DNA of 28,854 nt, from positions 1 to 28,854 of the IMG/VR virus record IMGVR_UViG_3300035670_006354. One strand, given 5' to 3'. A program made the position numbers and the translations under genes. Origin of the DNA: a virus. Below are positions 21,406 through 27,502 of this stretch, in pieces. The notes under the pieces were generated by a model that worked only from the letters and a program-made list of their open reading frames with translations, had not been told where the DNA came from and did no database searches. Position 1 is the stretch's first letter, and each line of letters begins with the position of its first letter.

Positions 21406-23021
21406 TGGCCACTCAAGTACAGAACCGTCGCGGCACGACTGCGGAGCACAGCAGCTTCACGGGTGCTGTTGGTGAGCTAACGGTTGACACCGACAAGGAT
21501 GTGTTAGTGGTCCACGACGGCAGCACGGCCGGTGGGCACCCGATGCTTAAGCAGGACGGGAGCAACAGCGCTTTGGCGTTGGGTTCCGCGTCTAGCCCCA
21601 GCCTGAAGTTCTCCGGTGACCCCAACACCGGCATCTACTCCCCCGGCGCAGATCAATTAGCCATCTCGTCTAACGGGGTTGGGAGACTCTTCATTGATGC
21701 GAGTGGGAATGTTGGTGTTGGCACTGCGACGTTTGGTAATGCAATATTTCAAGTACAAACGCCTACTACTTTATCAACAACAGCCGATACAGGAGTAAGC
21801 TTTACAAATATCTCCACCAAAACATATCCAACCACGTCAGGCTTTAATGTCACACCTGGTTTAGCTCAAAGCATTGAGTTGGGGACGGCTCAAGTAATAG
21901 ACACCGTAACGCCTGGCGGTTTTAATAACGTTTACGGCACCCGTTTTCAATTAACAAAATCAGCGGGAAATACGCAGGATATTGAGCGGTTGTATTTTTT
22001 CGGGCTACACCAAACATTCAACTGGACGGACGGTAACACCTGCAAGCAGTACGTTGCAATTACTGATATATTTACTTACGGCGGCATCAACGCCAACGGT
22101 AGGACAACGTCTCTTATCGAGGGGTTTAGCGTTAACCTAACTCCACCCGCTGGCGGCACGCAGACTATTGCCATCGTAGGTGGCTTAAAAGCAGTAAGTA
22201 TTAGACCAGGAGATGGATCTACGGTTAACATTACAAATGGCACTGGAGTCCAGCCAAATTTATCTATATTCAACACTGCGTCTGGAACTAAAACCATAAA
22301 CGTCTCCAATTATTCTTTCTTTGAAACGTCTCCGTATTGGGGAGTCCAAGGGTCAGGCGGAACCTTAAATGCAACAATTACAAATCTTTTTGGTTTAAGA
22401 CTGCGGCCTCCTACTGGCAGTGCAGGGCTGACAATTACCAACAACTGGGGACTCTATCAAGAGTGGTCCTCTGCCAAGAATTGGTTTGCTGGAGCCTCTA
22501 ACCAATTTCCGAACATCACAACAACCGCCTCCGGCGCTAACGCCTTCCTTGATAGCGCTGACTCTAACAGGCTCTACCTCTCCACTTCCTCAATCGCCTA
22601 CAAACGGGACGTAGAGGATCTTGATAGCACTCTTGCGGACAAAATTCTGGGCCTGCGCCCGGTTTGGTATCGCTCAAAGTGTAAAACTGACTGCCAGGAA
22701 TGGTCTTGGTACGGTTTAATCGCGGAAGAGGTAGCTGAGGTTGATCCACGCTTCGTTCATTATGGATACCAAGAAGATGCTTACGAACTGGTAGATGTTA
22801 CCGAGACTGTTCAGCTTCAGCCAGATGATCCACGCCTGAAGGAAGGAATTGAAACAGAAGAGGTGACGCGCCAACGGCGTCAGTTGAAAGCCGACGCACA
22901 GCGAGTCCCCAACGGCGTTGCTTACGAGCGCCTGGTGGTGCCGTTATTGGATATCATCAAGCGACAGAAGAGCCAACTTGAATCTTTTGAAGCACGCCTG
23001 GCAGCTCTTGAGGCCCAATAG
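21405..23021 (+). CDS. Tail fibre/spike with C-terminal S74 self-cleaving chaperone, 538 aa
   Basis: N-terminal attachment domain: VQNRRGTTAEHSSFTGAVGE, LTVDTDKDVLVVHDGSTAGG. Next comes the fibre motif TGIYSPGADQLAISSNGVGR and LFIDASGNVGVGT. The middle (about residues 110-380) is a receptor-binding region encoded by strikingly AT-rich DNA. The C-terminus from about residue 385 is an intramolecular chaperone of the S74 family: SDSNRLYLSTSSIAYKRDVE, LRPVWYRSK, GLIAEEVAEVDPRFVHYG, and a final coiled coil (RQKSQLESFEARLAALEAQ). The Ser-Lys dyad with spacing of five is S395/K400, so cleavage before S395 should release the chaperone after trimerisation. It is the host-specificity protein. Confidence 0.9.
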   Translation: MATQVQNRRGTTAEHSSFTGAVGELTVDTDKDVLVVHDGSTAGGHPMLKQDGSNSALALGSASSPSLKFSGDPNTGIYSPGADQLAISSNGVGRLFIDASGNVGVGTATFGNAIFQVQTPTTLSTTADTGVSFTNISTKTYPTTSGFNVTPGLAQSIELGTAQVIDTVTPGGFNNVYGTRFQLTKSAGNTQDIERLYFFGLHQTFNWTDGNTCKQYVAITDIFTYGGINANGRTTSLIEGFSVNLTPPAGGTQTIAIVGGLKAVSIRPGDGSTVNITNGTGVQPNLSIFNTASGTKTINVSNYSFFETSPYWGVQGSGGTLNATITNLFGLRLRPPTGSAGLTITNNWGLYQEWSSAKNWFAGASNQFPNITTTASGANAFLDSADSNRLYLSTSSIAYKRDVEDLDSTLADKILGLRPVWYRSKCKTDCQEWSWYGLIAEEVAEVDPRFVHYGYQEDAYELVDVTETVQLQPDDPRLKEGIETEEVTRQRRQLKADAQRVPNGVAYERLVVPLLDIIKRQKSQLESFEARLAALEAQ

Positions 23022-23037
23022 TCCTACTCACTAGGCG

Positions 23038-23063
23038 GGCAACCGGCCTATTCAACAGGTTGC
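23038..23063 (+). promoter_or_regulatory. Hairpin built around a degenerate junction element
   Basis: GCAACC (23039-23044) can pair with GGTTGC (23058-23063) around a 13-nt loop. The left arm is a weak version of the junction element (GGCAACCGGCC). No T-run follows, so it is not a terminator. It lies 36 nt before the next start at 23099. Confidence 0.35.
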
Positions 23064-23098
23064 ACCACTCTTAGCCTTGACCCACCGCCACTGCACCC

Positions 23099-23434
23099 AT
23101 GGCTGACACCTACACCTGGACCATTAACCAGCTCGAACGACTGGCGCAAACCGGAGAGATTCAGACGGTTCACTATTCGGTGGCCGCCCGCAGTGAAGAC
23201 GAGGTGTACGCCAGCTCTGCCTACGGCAGCCTGGGCCTCGACCCCGCTGACCCTGACAACATGATCCCCTTTGCCAACGTCACTGAGGCAGAGGTGGTGA
23301 GCTGGGTGCAGGCCAAGTTTGGTGAGGAGAAGTTGGAAGAGATCCACCAGGCCCTCTCGCAGCAGATCGAGGATCAGCGTGCTCCAAAAGTCGCCCAAGG
23401 GTTGCCCTGGGCTGCAGCACCTGCAGCTGCTTAG
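23099..23434 (+). CDS. Small conserved phage protein, DUF7936-like, 111 aa
   Basis: The order TYTWTINQLERLAQTGEIQT, HYSVAARSEDEVYASSAYGS, then PFANVTEAEVVSWVQAKFGE and EKLEEIHQALSQQIEDQRAP is typical of a small phage family with an N-terminal beta sandwich and C-terminal helices (DUF7936-like). Its function is unknown. It often lies among tail-fibre and capsid genes, and here it lies after the fibre gene and just before a terminator. The C-terminus is Ala-rich (LPWAAAPAAA). The match is from memory of the family pattern. Confidence 0.65.
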   Translation: MADTYTWTINQLERLAQTGEIQTVHYSVAARSEDEVYASSAYGSLGLDPADPDNMIPFANVTEAEVVSWVQAKFGEEKLEEIHQALSQQIEDQRAPKVAQGLPWAAAPAAA

Positions 23435-23486
23435 TCTCGCCGTCTACTCACCTTTTCTTCCCGCTCTGCTTTGCATCGGGCTAATC

Positions 23487-23511
23487 AAGCCTCGCTACGG
23501 CGGGGCTTTTG
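23487..23511 (+). terminator. Rho-independent terminator before the capsid gene
   Basis: The stem AAGCCTCGC (23487-23495) pairs with GCGGGGCTT (23500-23508, one G-U pair). It is closed by a C(TACG)G tetraloop, the very stable UACG type, and runs into a T tract at 23507-23510. It ends the fibre/DUF7936-like transcript. Confidence 0.8.
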
Positions 23512-23513
23512 CA

Positions 23514-23610
23514 TTGTTGGCAACTAAAGCCACGGCTATCACGCGATGTGCGGCCTGTCTTGCGGTGCGACGCCATCAGGACATCAACCACACCCACCCA
23601 CCTCTGAATC
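23514..23610 (+). promoter_or_regulatory. Capsid leader region with weak promoter candidate
   Basis: After the terminator, 97 bp precede the capsid GTG. TTGTTG (23514-23519) and TATCAC (23537-23542) are 17 bp apart and could be a weak promoter. A poor match to the junction element (GGCAACTAAAGCC, 23519-23531) overlaps it. No ORF is visible here. Confidence 0.3.
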
Positions 23611-24540
23611 GTGGCACTTACCACCATCGAGGCCGGCAAACTGGGCCGGCAGGATTCCCTCAAGCAGGGGATCGTTGAAATCTTCCGCGAAGGCAAGCTG
23701 TACGCAGCCATGCCTCAGCTGTCGGTGACGGGCACCGGCATTCACTACAACCAAGAGCAGACCCTCCCCGGCATCGGTTTCCGTGGTGTCAACGAGGCCT
23801 ACTCCGAGTCCACCGGCATCATCAACCCCCAGTCTGAAGCTCTCAAGATCTTCGGCGGTGATGTGGACATCGACCTGGCTCTTGAGGCCATGCAAGGCCC
23901 TGAGATCCGCACCGCTCAGGTGGCGATGAAGGTCAAGGCTGCTCGCCTCAAGCTGGAGAAGACCCTGATCAAGGGTGATTCCACCAGCAACGTCAATGAG
24001 TTCGACGGTCTGCAGGCCCGCATCCCCTCGGGTTCTTCGCAGCTGATCACCAACGCCGCCAACGGCGGTGGCCTGAGCCTCGCTGCCCTCGATGAGCTGA
24101 TCGACGCGGTGGATGAGACCGTGGGCAACCCGGTGCTGATCATGAACCGCACCCTGCGTCGCCGCCTCTCGGCTGCTGCTCGCGTGGCTGCTGCGGTGGG
24201 CAACCTGCAGTACGGCCAGGACGCCCTAGGCCGTCAGCAGCTCTCCTACAACGGCGTGCCGATCATCGACATCGACCACGATGAAGCCGGTGCTCAGATC
24301 ATGGCCTTCAACGAGACCCAAGGCAGCAGCAGCGCTTGCAGCTCGGTCTACTGCGTGGCCGCTGGCGTCAATGGCGCCACTCTGATCACCAACGGTGGCA
24401 TCGGCGTGCGCGATCTGGGCGAGATCGACACCAAGCCCGTGCGTCGCATCCGCGTGGAGGCCTACCTCGGCATGGCCGTGTTCCACCCCCGTGCCATTGC
24501 ACGTCTGGCTGGCATCACTAATGCCGCTGTCGCTGCCTGA
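23611..24540 (+). CDS. Major capsid protein (HK97 fold), 309 aa
   Basis: GTG 23611 is the most upstream start that keeps the natural N-terminus (ALTTIEAGKLGRQDSLKQGI). The sequence has the HK97-type order: an N-arm and E-loop region (GVNEAYSESTGIINPQSEAL, KIFGGDVDIDLALEAMQGPE), a long spine helix (AQVAMKVKAARLKLEKTLIK), a P domain with GSSQLITNAANGGGLSLAAL and a strand PVLIMNRTLRRRLSAAARVA. An A-domain follows with RQQLSYNGVPIIDIDHDEAG and the final KPVRRIRVEAYLGMAVFHPR. Length about 309 is normal for a capsid without a long delta domain. Its position after the fibre genes, far from portal, is unusual. Confidence 0.9.
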   Translation: MALTTIEAGKLGRQDSLKQGIVEIFREGKLYAAMPQLSVTGTGIHYNQEQTLPGIGFRGVNEAYSESTGIINPQSEALKIFGGDVDIDLALEAMQGPEIRTAQVAMKVKAARLKLEKTLIKGDSTSNVNEFDGLQARIPSGSSQLITNAANGGGLSLAALDELIDAVDETVGNPVLIMNRTLRRRLSAAARVAAAVGNLQYGQDALGRQQLSYNGVPIIDIDHDEAGAQIMAFNETQGSSSACSSVYCVAAGVNGATLITNGGIGVRDLGEIDTKPVRRIRVEAYLGMAVFHPRAIARLAGITNAAVAA

Positions 24541-24572
24541 TCTCTGTTCTTTACCTCACTGAGGATTGACCC

Positions 24573-24980
24573 ATGCCTGTCGCAACTGGAATGAGTGATC
24601 GCCGGGGTTACCTGCGCGACGCTGAACTGGAGCTGGCTGTTGCCAGCGCCGCCACCTCAACCGTCACCGGTGATGAGGTGACCTTTGATGCCTCCAGCCT
24701 GAACACCGCCAAGGTGGTGATCGCCTCCGGTGGTTACAGCTCCTACACCGCCGGCTCGGCCGAGTGGACTGTGAGCCTGCAAGCCGCCACGGCTGCTGGT
24801 GGCACCTTTGTGGTGATCGAGTCGATCACCCTGCCCGCTACGGCCAAGACCGTAGAGGTGCCCTTCTCTGGCCCTGAAGTGACCGAGCGCCTCGGCGGTC
24901 GCGCTGCTGTGGTCAAGGGTGTGATCACCAAGACCGGCAGCCCTGGCGCTGCCACCGCCACGGTCTACATCGCTAAGTGA
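24573..24980 (+). CDS. Putative capsid decoration or head-stabilising protein, 135 aa
   Basis: This is the first gene after the capsid, with a good ribosome site (TGAGGA about 8 nt before ATG 24573). The product is a beta-rich, Ser/Thr/Ala/Gly-rich protein: VASAATSTVTGDEVTFDASS, ASGGYSSYTAGSAEWTVSLQ, VVIESITLPATAKTVEVPFS and RAAVVKGVITKTGSPGAATA. It resembles small Ig-like or jelly-roll decoration proteins that bind capsid surfaces. There are no Cys and no signal peptide. The stop overlaps the next start (TGATG). Role inferred from position and fold pattern. Confidence 0.6.
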   Translation: MPVATGMSDRRGYLRDAELELAVASAATSTVTGDEVTFDASSLNTAKVVIASGGYSSYTAGSAEWTVSLQAATAAGGTFVVIESITLPATAKTVEVPFSGPEVTERLGGRAAVVKGVITKTGSPGAATATVYIAK

Positions 24981-25171
24981 TGTCGGCCTATCCGGTCACC
25001 CTCACCCACCCGGACACAGGGGCCACCTATGTGGCCTCGACCCGGCTGGAGATGATGGATGCCCTGCGCAATGGCTGGACCCTGAGCGCTGACGAGCGCA
25101 AGGCGGTGGTGGCCAAGACCAGCGGCAAGAAGAAGGCAAGTTTCGAGCAAGCAGCTGACGGCGAGAGCTGA
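24980..25171 (+). CDS. Small hypothetical protein in the capsid transcript, 63 aa
   Basis: ATG 24980 forms TGATG with the previous stop; the GTG at 24977 is the longer option. The sequence SAYPVTLTHPDTGATYVAST, RLEMMDALRNGWTLSADERK, then a Lys-rich end (AKTSGKKKASFEQAADGES) has a small beta hairpin followed by helices. Many phages have a small gene of this kind after the capsid gene encoding a head completion or accessory protein, but no specific family is recognised. It is followed by a strong terminator. Confidence 0.6.
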   Translation: MSAYPVTLTHPDTGATYVASTRLEMMDALRNGWTLSADERKAVVAKTSGKKKASFEQAADGES

Positions 25172-25191
25172 GCTGCGAGCTGGGAGACGGG

Positions 25192-25217
25192 AGCCCTCGC
25201 TAAGGCGGGGGCTTTTT
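25192..25217 (+). terminator. Rho-independent terminator after the capsid operon
   Basis: AGCCCTCGC (25192-25200) pairs with GCGGGGGCT (25205-25213, with one G-U pair) around a TAAG loop, followed by T's (25213-25217). Its stem is similar in sequence to the terminator at 23487-23511. Confidence 0.85.
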
Positions 25218-25223
25218 CTTGCC

Positions 25224-25236
25224 GGCAACCTAGAGA
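25224..25236 (+). repeat. Recurrent junction element, copy 11 (GGCAACCTAGAGA)
   Basis: Sits just after the terminator and begins 27 nt before the first lysis-cassette start at 25251, so here it lies outside any upstream gene. Confidence 0.55.
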
Positions 25237-25250
25237 AACGGATCTGCCGC

Positions 25251-25418
25251 ATGGACTACAAAACCGTGGCCGAAGTCGCCGCCGTTGCGTTAGCCGGCAG
25301 TGAACTGCTGAGTTTGACGCCAGCGGTCAAAGCAAACAGCTGGGTGCAACTCGGCATCCAGGTATTGCGGCTCGTCGCGCAAAGCCGCAAGGTCAACAAA
25401 GGACGGCGTAAGGGTTGA
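25251..25418 (+). CDS. Small lysis-cassette protein, 55 aa
   Basis: The ORF from ATG 25251 to TGA 25416-25418 encodes a short protein (MDYKTVAEVAAVALAGSELL, SLTPAVKANSWVQLGIQVLR, LVAQSRKVNKGRRKG). It has amphipathic to weakly hydrophobic segments and a basic C-terminus. It is not a clear membrane protein. It lies 3 bp before a holin candidate and 27 nt after a junction element, so it belongs to the lysis unit. Similar short proteins before holins occur in cyanophages as I recall them, but no function can be named. Confidence 0.6.
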   Translation: MDYKTVAEVAAVALAGSELLSLTPAVKANSWVQLGIQVLRLVAQSRKVNKGRRKG

Positions 25419-25421
25419 GTC

Positions 25422-25661
25422 GTGGCCGAGCAACAGCATCACGACGTTGAGGTGATTGCCCCGGCATGGGTCGCTCAAACCATCCCCGCCCTGATGGTCG
25501 CCGCCGTGCTCGGTCTTGGTGGCCTGTTCATGCAGGTGACGAAGATCGACCAAGCACTGGAGACGCTGCAGAGCGACATCACCGAGCTGAAGAACGACAG
25601 CAAGGAACGGCTGAGCGATCTGGAGACGCGGGTGCGAAAGCTGGAGATGACGGGCAAGTGA
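25422..25661 (+). CDS. Holin-like protein with one membrane helix and coiled coil, 79 aa
   Basis: GTG 25422. Residues about 9-33 (EVIAPAWVAQTIPALMVAAV, LGLGGLFMQV) form a single transmembrane helix. Residues about 35-79 form a coiled coil (IDQALETLQSDITELKNDSK, ERLSDLETRVRKLEMTGK). The arrangement resembles XhlA-type or single-TM holin partners. It overlaps the next small membrane protein by 4 bp (GTGA), and the endolysin follows. It probably helps form the membrane lesion that times lysis. The order relative to holin pairs is typical. Confidence 0.7.
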   Translation: MAEQQHHDVEVIAPAWVAQTIPALMVAAVLGLGGLFMQVTKIDQALETLQSDITELKNDSKERLSDLETRVRKLEMTGK

Positions 25662-25891
25662 GCAATGCAGCGGTCTCCACTTGGGTGTTGCGTTTCCTCG
25701 GTGTTTGCTACGGCTACAGCCTGCTGATGGCCACCGGCAACGTCGTCAACTGCGAGGCGCGCAAACCGATGGCCTGCGGTCAGCAGTGGACCCAAGCCTT
25801 CACCGTGGCGGGCAGCACAGCGGGCACGCTGCTGGCCTACTTCATCGACAGCCCGGCGCAAACCCGCAAACGCCAAGAGCCTGAGGCATGA
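25658..25891 (+). CDS. Second holin candidate with two hydrophobic segments, 77 aa
   Basis: GTG 25658 overlaps the upstream stop (GTGA), which I prefer to the long upstream frame that is a shadow. Two hydrophobic stretches are TWVLRFLGVCYGYSLLMATG (about residues 8-27) and QAFTVAGSTAGTLLAYFI (about 46-63). Between them lies a short segment with two Cys (NCEARKPMACGQQW). The C-terminus is charged (RKRQEPEA). The size and topology fit a class II-type holin. It overlaps the endolysin start (ATGA). Holin versus antiholin roles for this pair cannot be decided from sequence. Confidence 0.65.
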   Translation: MSNAAVSTWVLRFLGVCYGYSLLMATGNVVNCEARKPMACGQQWTQAFTVAGSTAGTLLAYFIDSPAQTRKRQEPEA

Positions 25892-27069
25892 GCATCATTC
25901 AGCTGCGCGACGCGGCGAAGCATCACAAGCAACTGCCGCATCAGCTGGCGGCGTGGGACTGGCTGCAGGAGCAGCTCAGCGCTGACACCTTGAAGGAGTT
26001 TGCGGAGCTGTATCGGTCTGATCCGCTGGCCAAGCAACCGCTGCCGCCGACCTGGCTGGCGCCAACCCTCAAGATCATCCGCGAGTTTGAAGGCTGTCAC
26101 CTAGAGGCGTATCGCTGCCCAGCCGGTGTGCCCACCATCGGCTGGGGCACCACAAGGCTGATGGATGCCCCGGTGCGGATCGGCGACAAGATCAGCCAGG
26201 CCCTGGCCGATGAGCTGCTGCAGAACGAGGTGGAGAACCTCTTTGGCCCTGGGGTGCTGCACCTGCTGCCGCTGGCCAAGCAATGGAAGCCCAATCAGGT
26301 GGCGGCCCTGATCAGCTTTGCCTACAACCTGGGCCTTGGGGCGCTGGAAGAGTCCACCCTGCGCAAGCGACTGCTGGCCGGGGAAGATCCCTGCACGGTG
26401 GTGAAGCAGGAGCTGCCGCGCTGGGTCCATGCCGGTGAGGCCGTACTGGCCGGCTTAGAGCGGCGGCGGGCTGCAGAGGTGGCGCTCTTCTGCGGTGAGC
26501 AGCGCTTAGGGGTGCCGGCGCAGCAAAAGCCCAATGCACCGCTGCGGGTGCCGTACTTCAGCCAGCGCGATTCCACGGTGGCTGGCCAAGCCAACCGCAT
26601 GTGTTTCTCCAGCAGCTGCGCCATGCTTGTGGCCTTCCTGCGGCCTGGGGTGATCACTGGTCCTGCAGCGGATGATCAATACCTCAAGACGGTGCTGCGC
26701 TTTGGTGATACCACCGACGTGAACGCCCAGCTCAAGGCGCTCGCGCACTACGGCATCAAGGCCAGCTTCAGGCAAGACGCCGGTTGGGATGACCTGCAGC
26801 GGCAGATCTCACGGTCGGTGCCCATCCCGTGCGGGTTCCTGCATCACGGCACCAGCGCCAAGCCCAGTGGCGGCGGCCATTGGCTCACCGTGATCGGCAT
26901 CACCTCCGGTCACGTCCTGGTGAACGATCCGTTCGGGGAGCTGGATCTGGTGCGCGGCACCTACCTCAACAGCAAAGGCTCAGGGCTGCCGTACAGCAAA
27001 GCGAACTGGGGGCCACGGTGGCTGGTGGAAGGCCCGCGCAGCGGTTGGTGCATCCTCGCGGAACCATGA
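25888..27069 (+). CDS. Bifunctional endolysin: GH24 lysozyme plus C39-like peptidase, 393 aa
   Basis: ATG 25888 overlaps the holin gene (ATGA). Residues about 1-55 are a helical N-domain (LPHQLAAWDWLQEQLSADTL). Residues about 57-205 are a GH24 lysozyme: IIREFEGCHLEAYRCPAGVP then TIGWGTT, giving an E68-C77-T83 catalytic triad of the E-8-D/C-5-T type, and LISFAYNLGLGALEESTLRK plus LAGLERRRAAEVALF. Residues about 219-385 are a C39-like cysteine peptidase domain: VPYFSQRD, RMCFSSSCAM (C239), GGHWLTVIG (H331) and VNDPFGE (D347). The two domains should cut glycan and peptide bonds. No signal peptide is seen, so release by holin is expected. Confidence 0.9.
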   Translation: MSIIQLRDAAKHHKQLPHQLAAWDWLQEQLSADTLKEFAELYRSDPLAKQPLPPTWLAPTLKIIREFEGCHLEAYRCPAGVPTIGWGTTRLMDAPVRIGDKISQALADELLQNEVENLFGPGVLHLLPLAKQWKPNQVAALISFAYNLGLGALEESTLRKRLLAGEDPCTVVKQELPRWVHAGEAVLAGLERRRAAEVALFCGEQRLGVPAQQKPNAPLRVPYFSQRDSTVAGQANRMCFSSSCAMLVAFLRPGVITGPAADDQYLKTVLRFGDTTDVNAQLKALAHYGIKASFRQDAGWDDLQRQISRSVPIPCGFLHHGTSAKPSGGGHWLTVIGITSGHVLVNDPFGELDLVRGTYLNSKGSGLPYSKANWGPRWLVEGPRSGWCILAEP

Positions 27070-27251
27070 GGAACGTGAACATCAGCCAGCGCATTCAGCC
27101 CGGCCTGTGGAAGGTCCACCGCCGTGACACCGGCGTGGTGGTGTGGATGGCGATGGCCAATGGCATCACCTACCTCTCCTATTCAGAGGATCAAACACGC
27201 CTGTGGCTCAGCCGTGAACTGGATGATCCTGAACCGCTGGAGGCGGCATGA
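27066..27251 (+). CDS. Small hypothetical protein after the endolysin, 61 aa
   Basis: ATG 27066 overlaps the endolysin stop (ATGA). The protein begins MRNVNISQRIQPGLWKVHRR and has a beta-type pattern with DTGVVVWMAMANGITYLSYS and ends with an acidic helix. There is no membrane segment, so a spanin or holin role is not supported. It is the last gene of the plus-strand lysis unit. It stops just before a minus-strand terminator at 27250-27278, which separates it from the opposite transcript. Confidence 0.55.
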   Translation: MRNVNISQRIQPGLWKVHRRDTGVVVWMAMANGITYLSYSEDQTRLWLSRELDDPEPLEAA

Positions 27252-27278
27252 AAAAGCCCCCGGCATGACCACGGGGGC
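27250..27278 (-). terminator. Rho-independent terminator for the minus-strand transcript
   Basis: GCCCCCG (27256-27262) and CGGGGGC (27272-27278) form a GC-rich 7-bp stem with a 9-nt loop. On the minus strand the stem is followed by TTTTT, so it terminates leftward transcription. On the plus strand no T-run follows, so it is a poor plus-strand terminator. Confidence 0.8.
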
Positions 27279-27291
27279 AGAGTGAACATCC

Positions 27292-27304
27292 GGCTGAACT
27301 TGCC
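27292..27304 (-). repeat. Junction element on the minus strand, after the 54-aa gene (GGCAAGTTCAGCC)
   Basis: Reads in the direction of the minus-strand gene and overlaps its TAG by one base, the same placement as copy 7. No further minus-strand gene follows before the terminator. Confidence 0.5.
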
Positions 27305-27468
27305 TAGCGCTTGAGATCATCTGGCTGCACACCTTTGGCGGCCAGAAGGCATTGATGCATCACCTCGGCCTGCCAGCGTTGGCGGTGCTCGGTGCAATAG
27401 CCGAGCCCACAGACTCGCCAGATCGGGCCGTTGTTGGTCTCCACCAACTCCACGGTGGGGACTGACAT
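27304..27468 (-). CDS. Small Cys/His-rich protein, 54 aa
   Basis: The minus-strand ORF starts at 27468 (MSVPTVELVETNNGPIWRVC) and continues with GLGYCTEHRQRWQAEVMHQC and LLAAKGVQPDDLKR. It contains Cys at three sites and two His (CGLGYCTEH and MHQC), which could bind zinc, though the spacing is not a standard finger. A minus-strand junction element begins 31 nt before its start and a weak AAGGTG ribosome site is 5 nt before it. It is followed by its own terminator. Too short for default ORF cut-offs. Function unknown. Confidence 0.65.
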   Translation of the reverse strand: MSVPTVELVETNNGPIWRVCGLGYCTEHRQRWQAEVMHQCLLAAKGVQPDDLKR

Positions 27469-27486
27469 CAGGCACCTTACTGTGAC

Positions 27487-27499
27487 CTCCTAGGTTGCC
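27487..27499 (-). repeat. Recurrent junction element on the minus strand (GGCAACCTAGGAG)
   Basis: Begins 31 nt before the minus-strand start at 27468, the same spacing as plus-strand copies, in the 34-bp gap between two divergent genes. It shares GGCAACCTAG with copy 11 and runs into AGGAGG. Confidence 0.6.
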
Positions 27500-27502
27500 T
27501 TT

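Noticed and set aside
27066-27251. The 61-residue gene after the endolysin as a spanin
   Set aside because: It has no lipobox, signal peptide or membrane helix.
27250-27278. The 27256-27278 hairpin as terminator of the plus-strand lysis operon
   Set aside because: On the plus strand the stem is followed by AGAGTG rather than T's; the T-run exists only on the minus strand.
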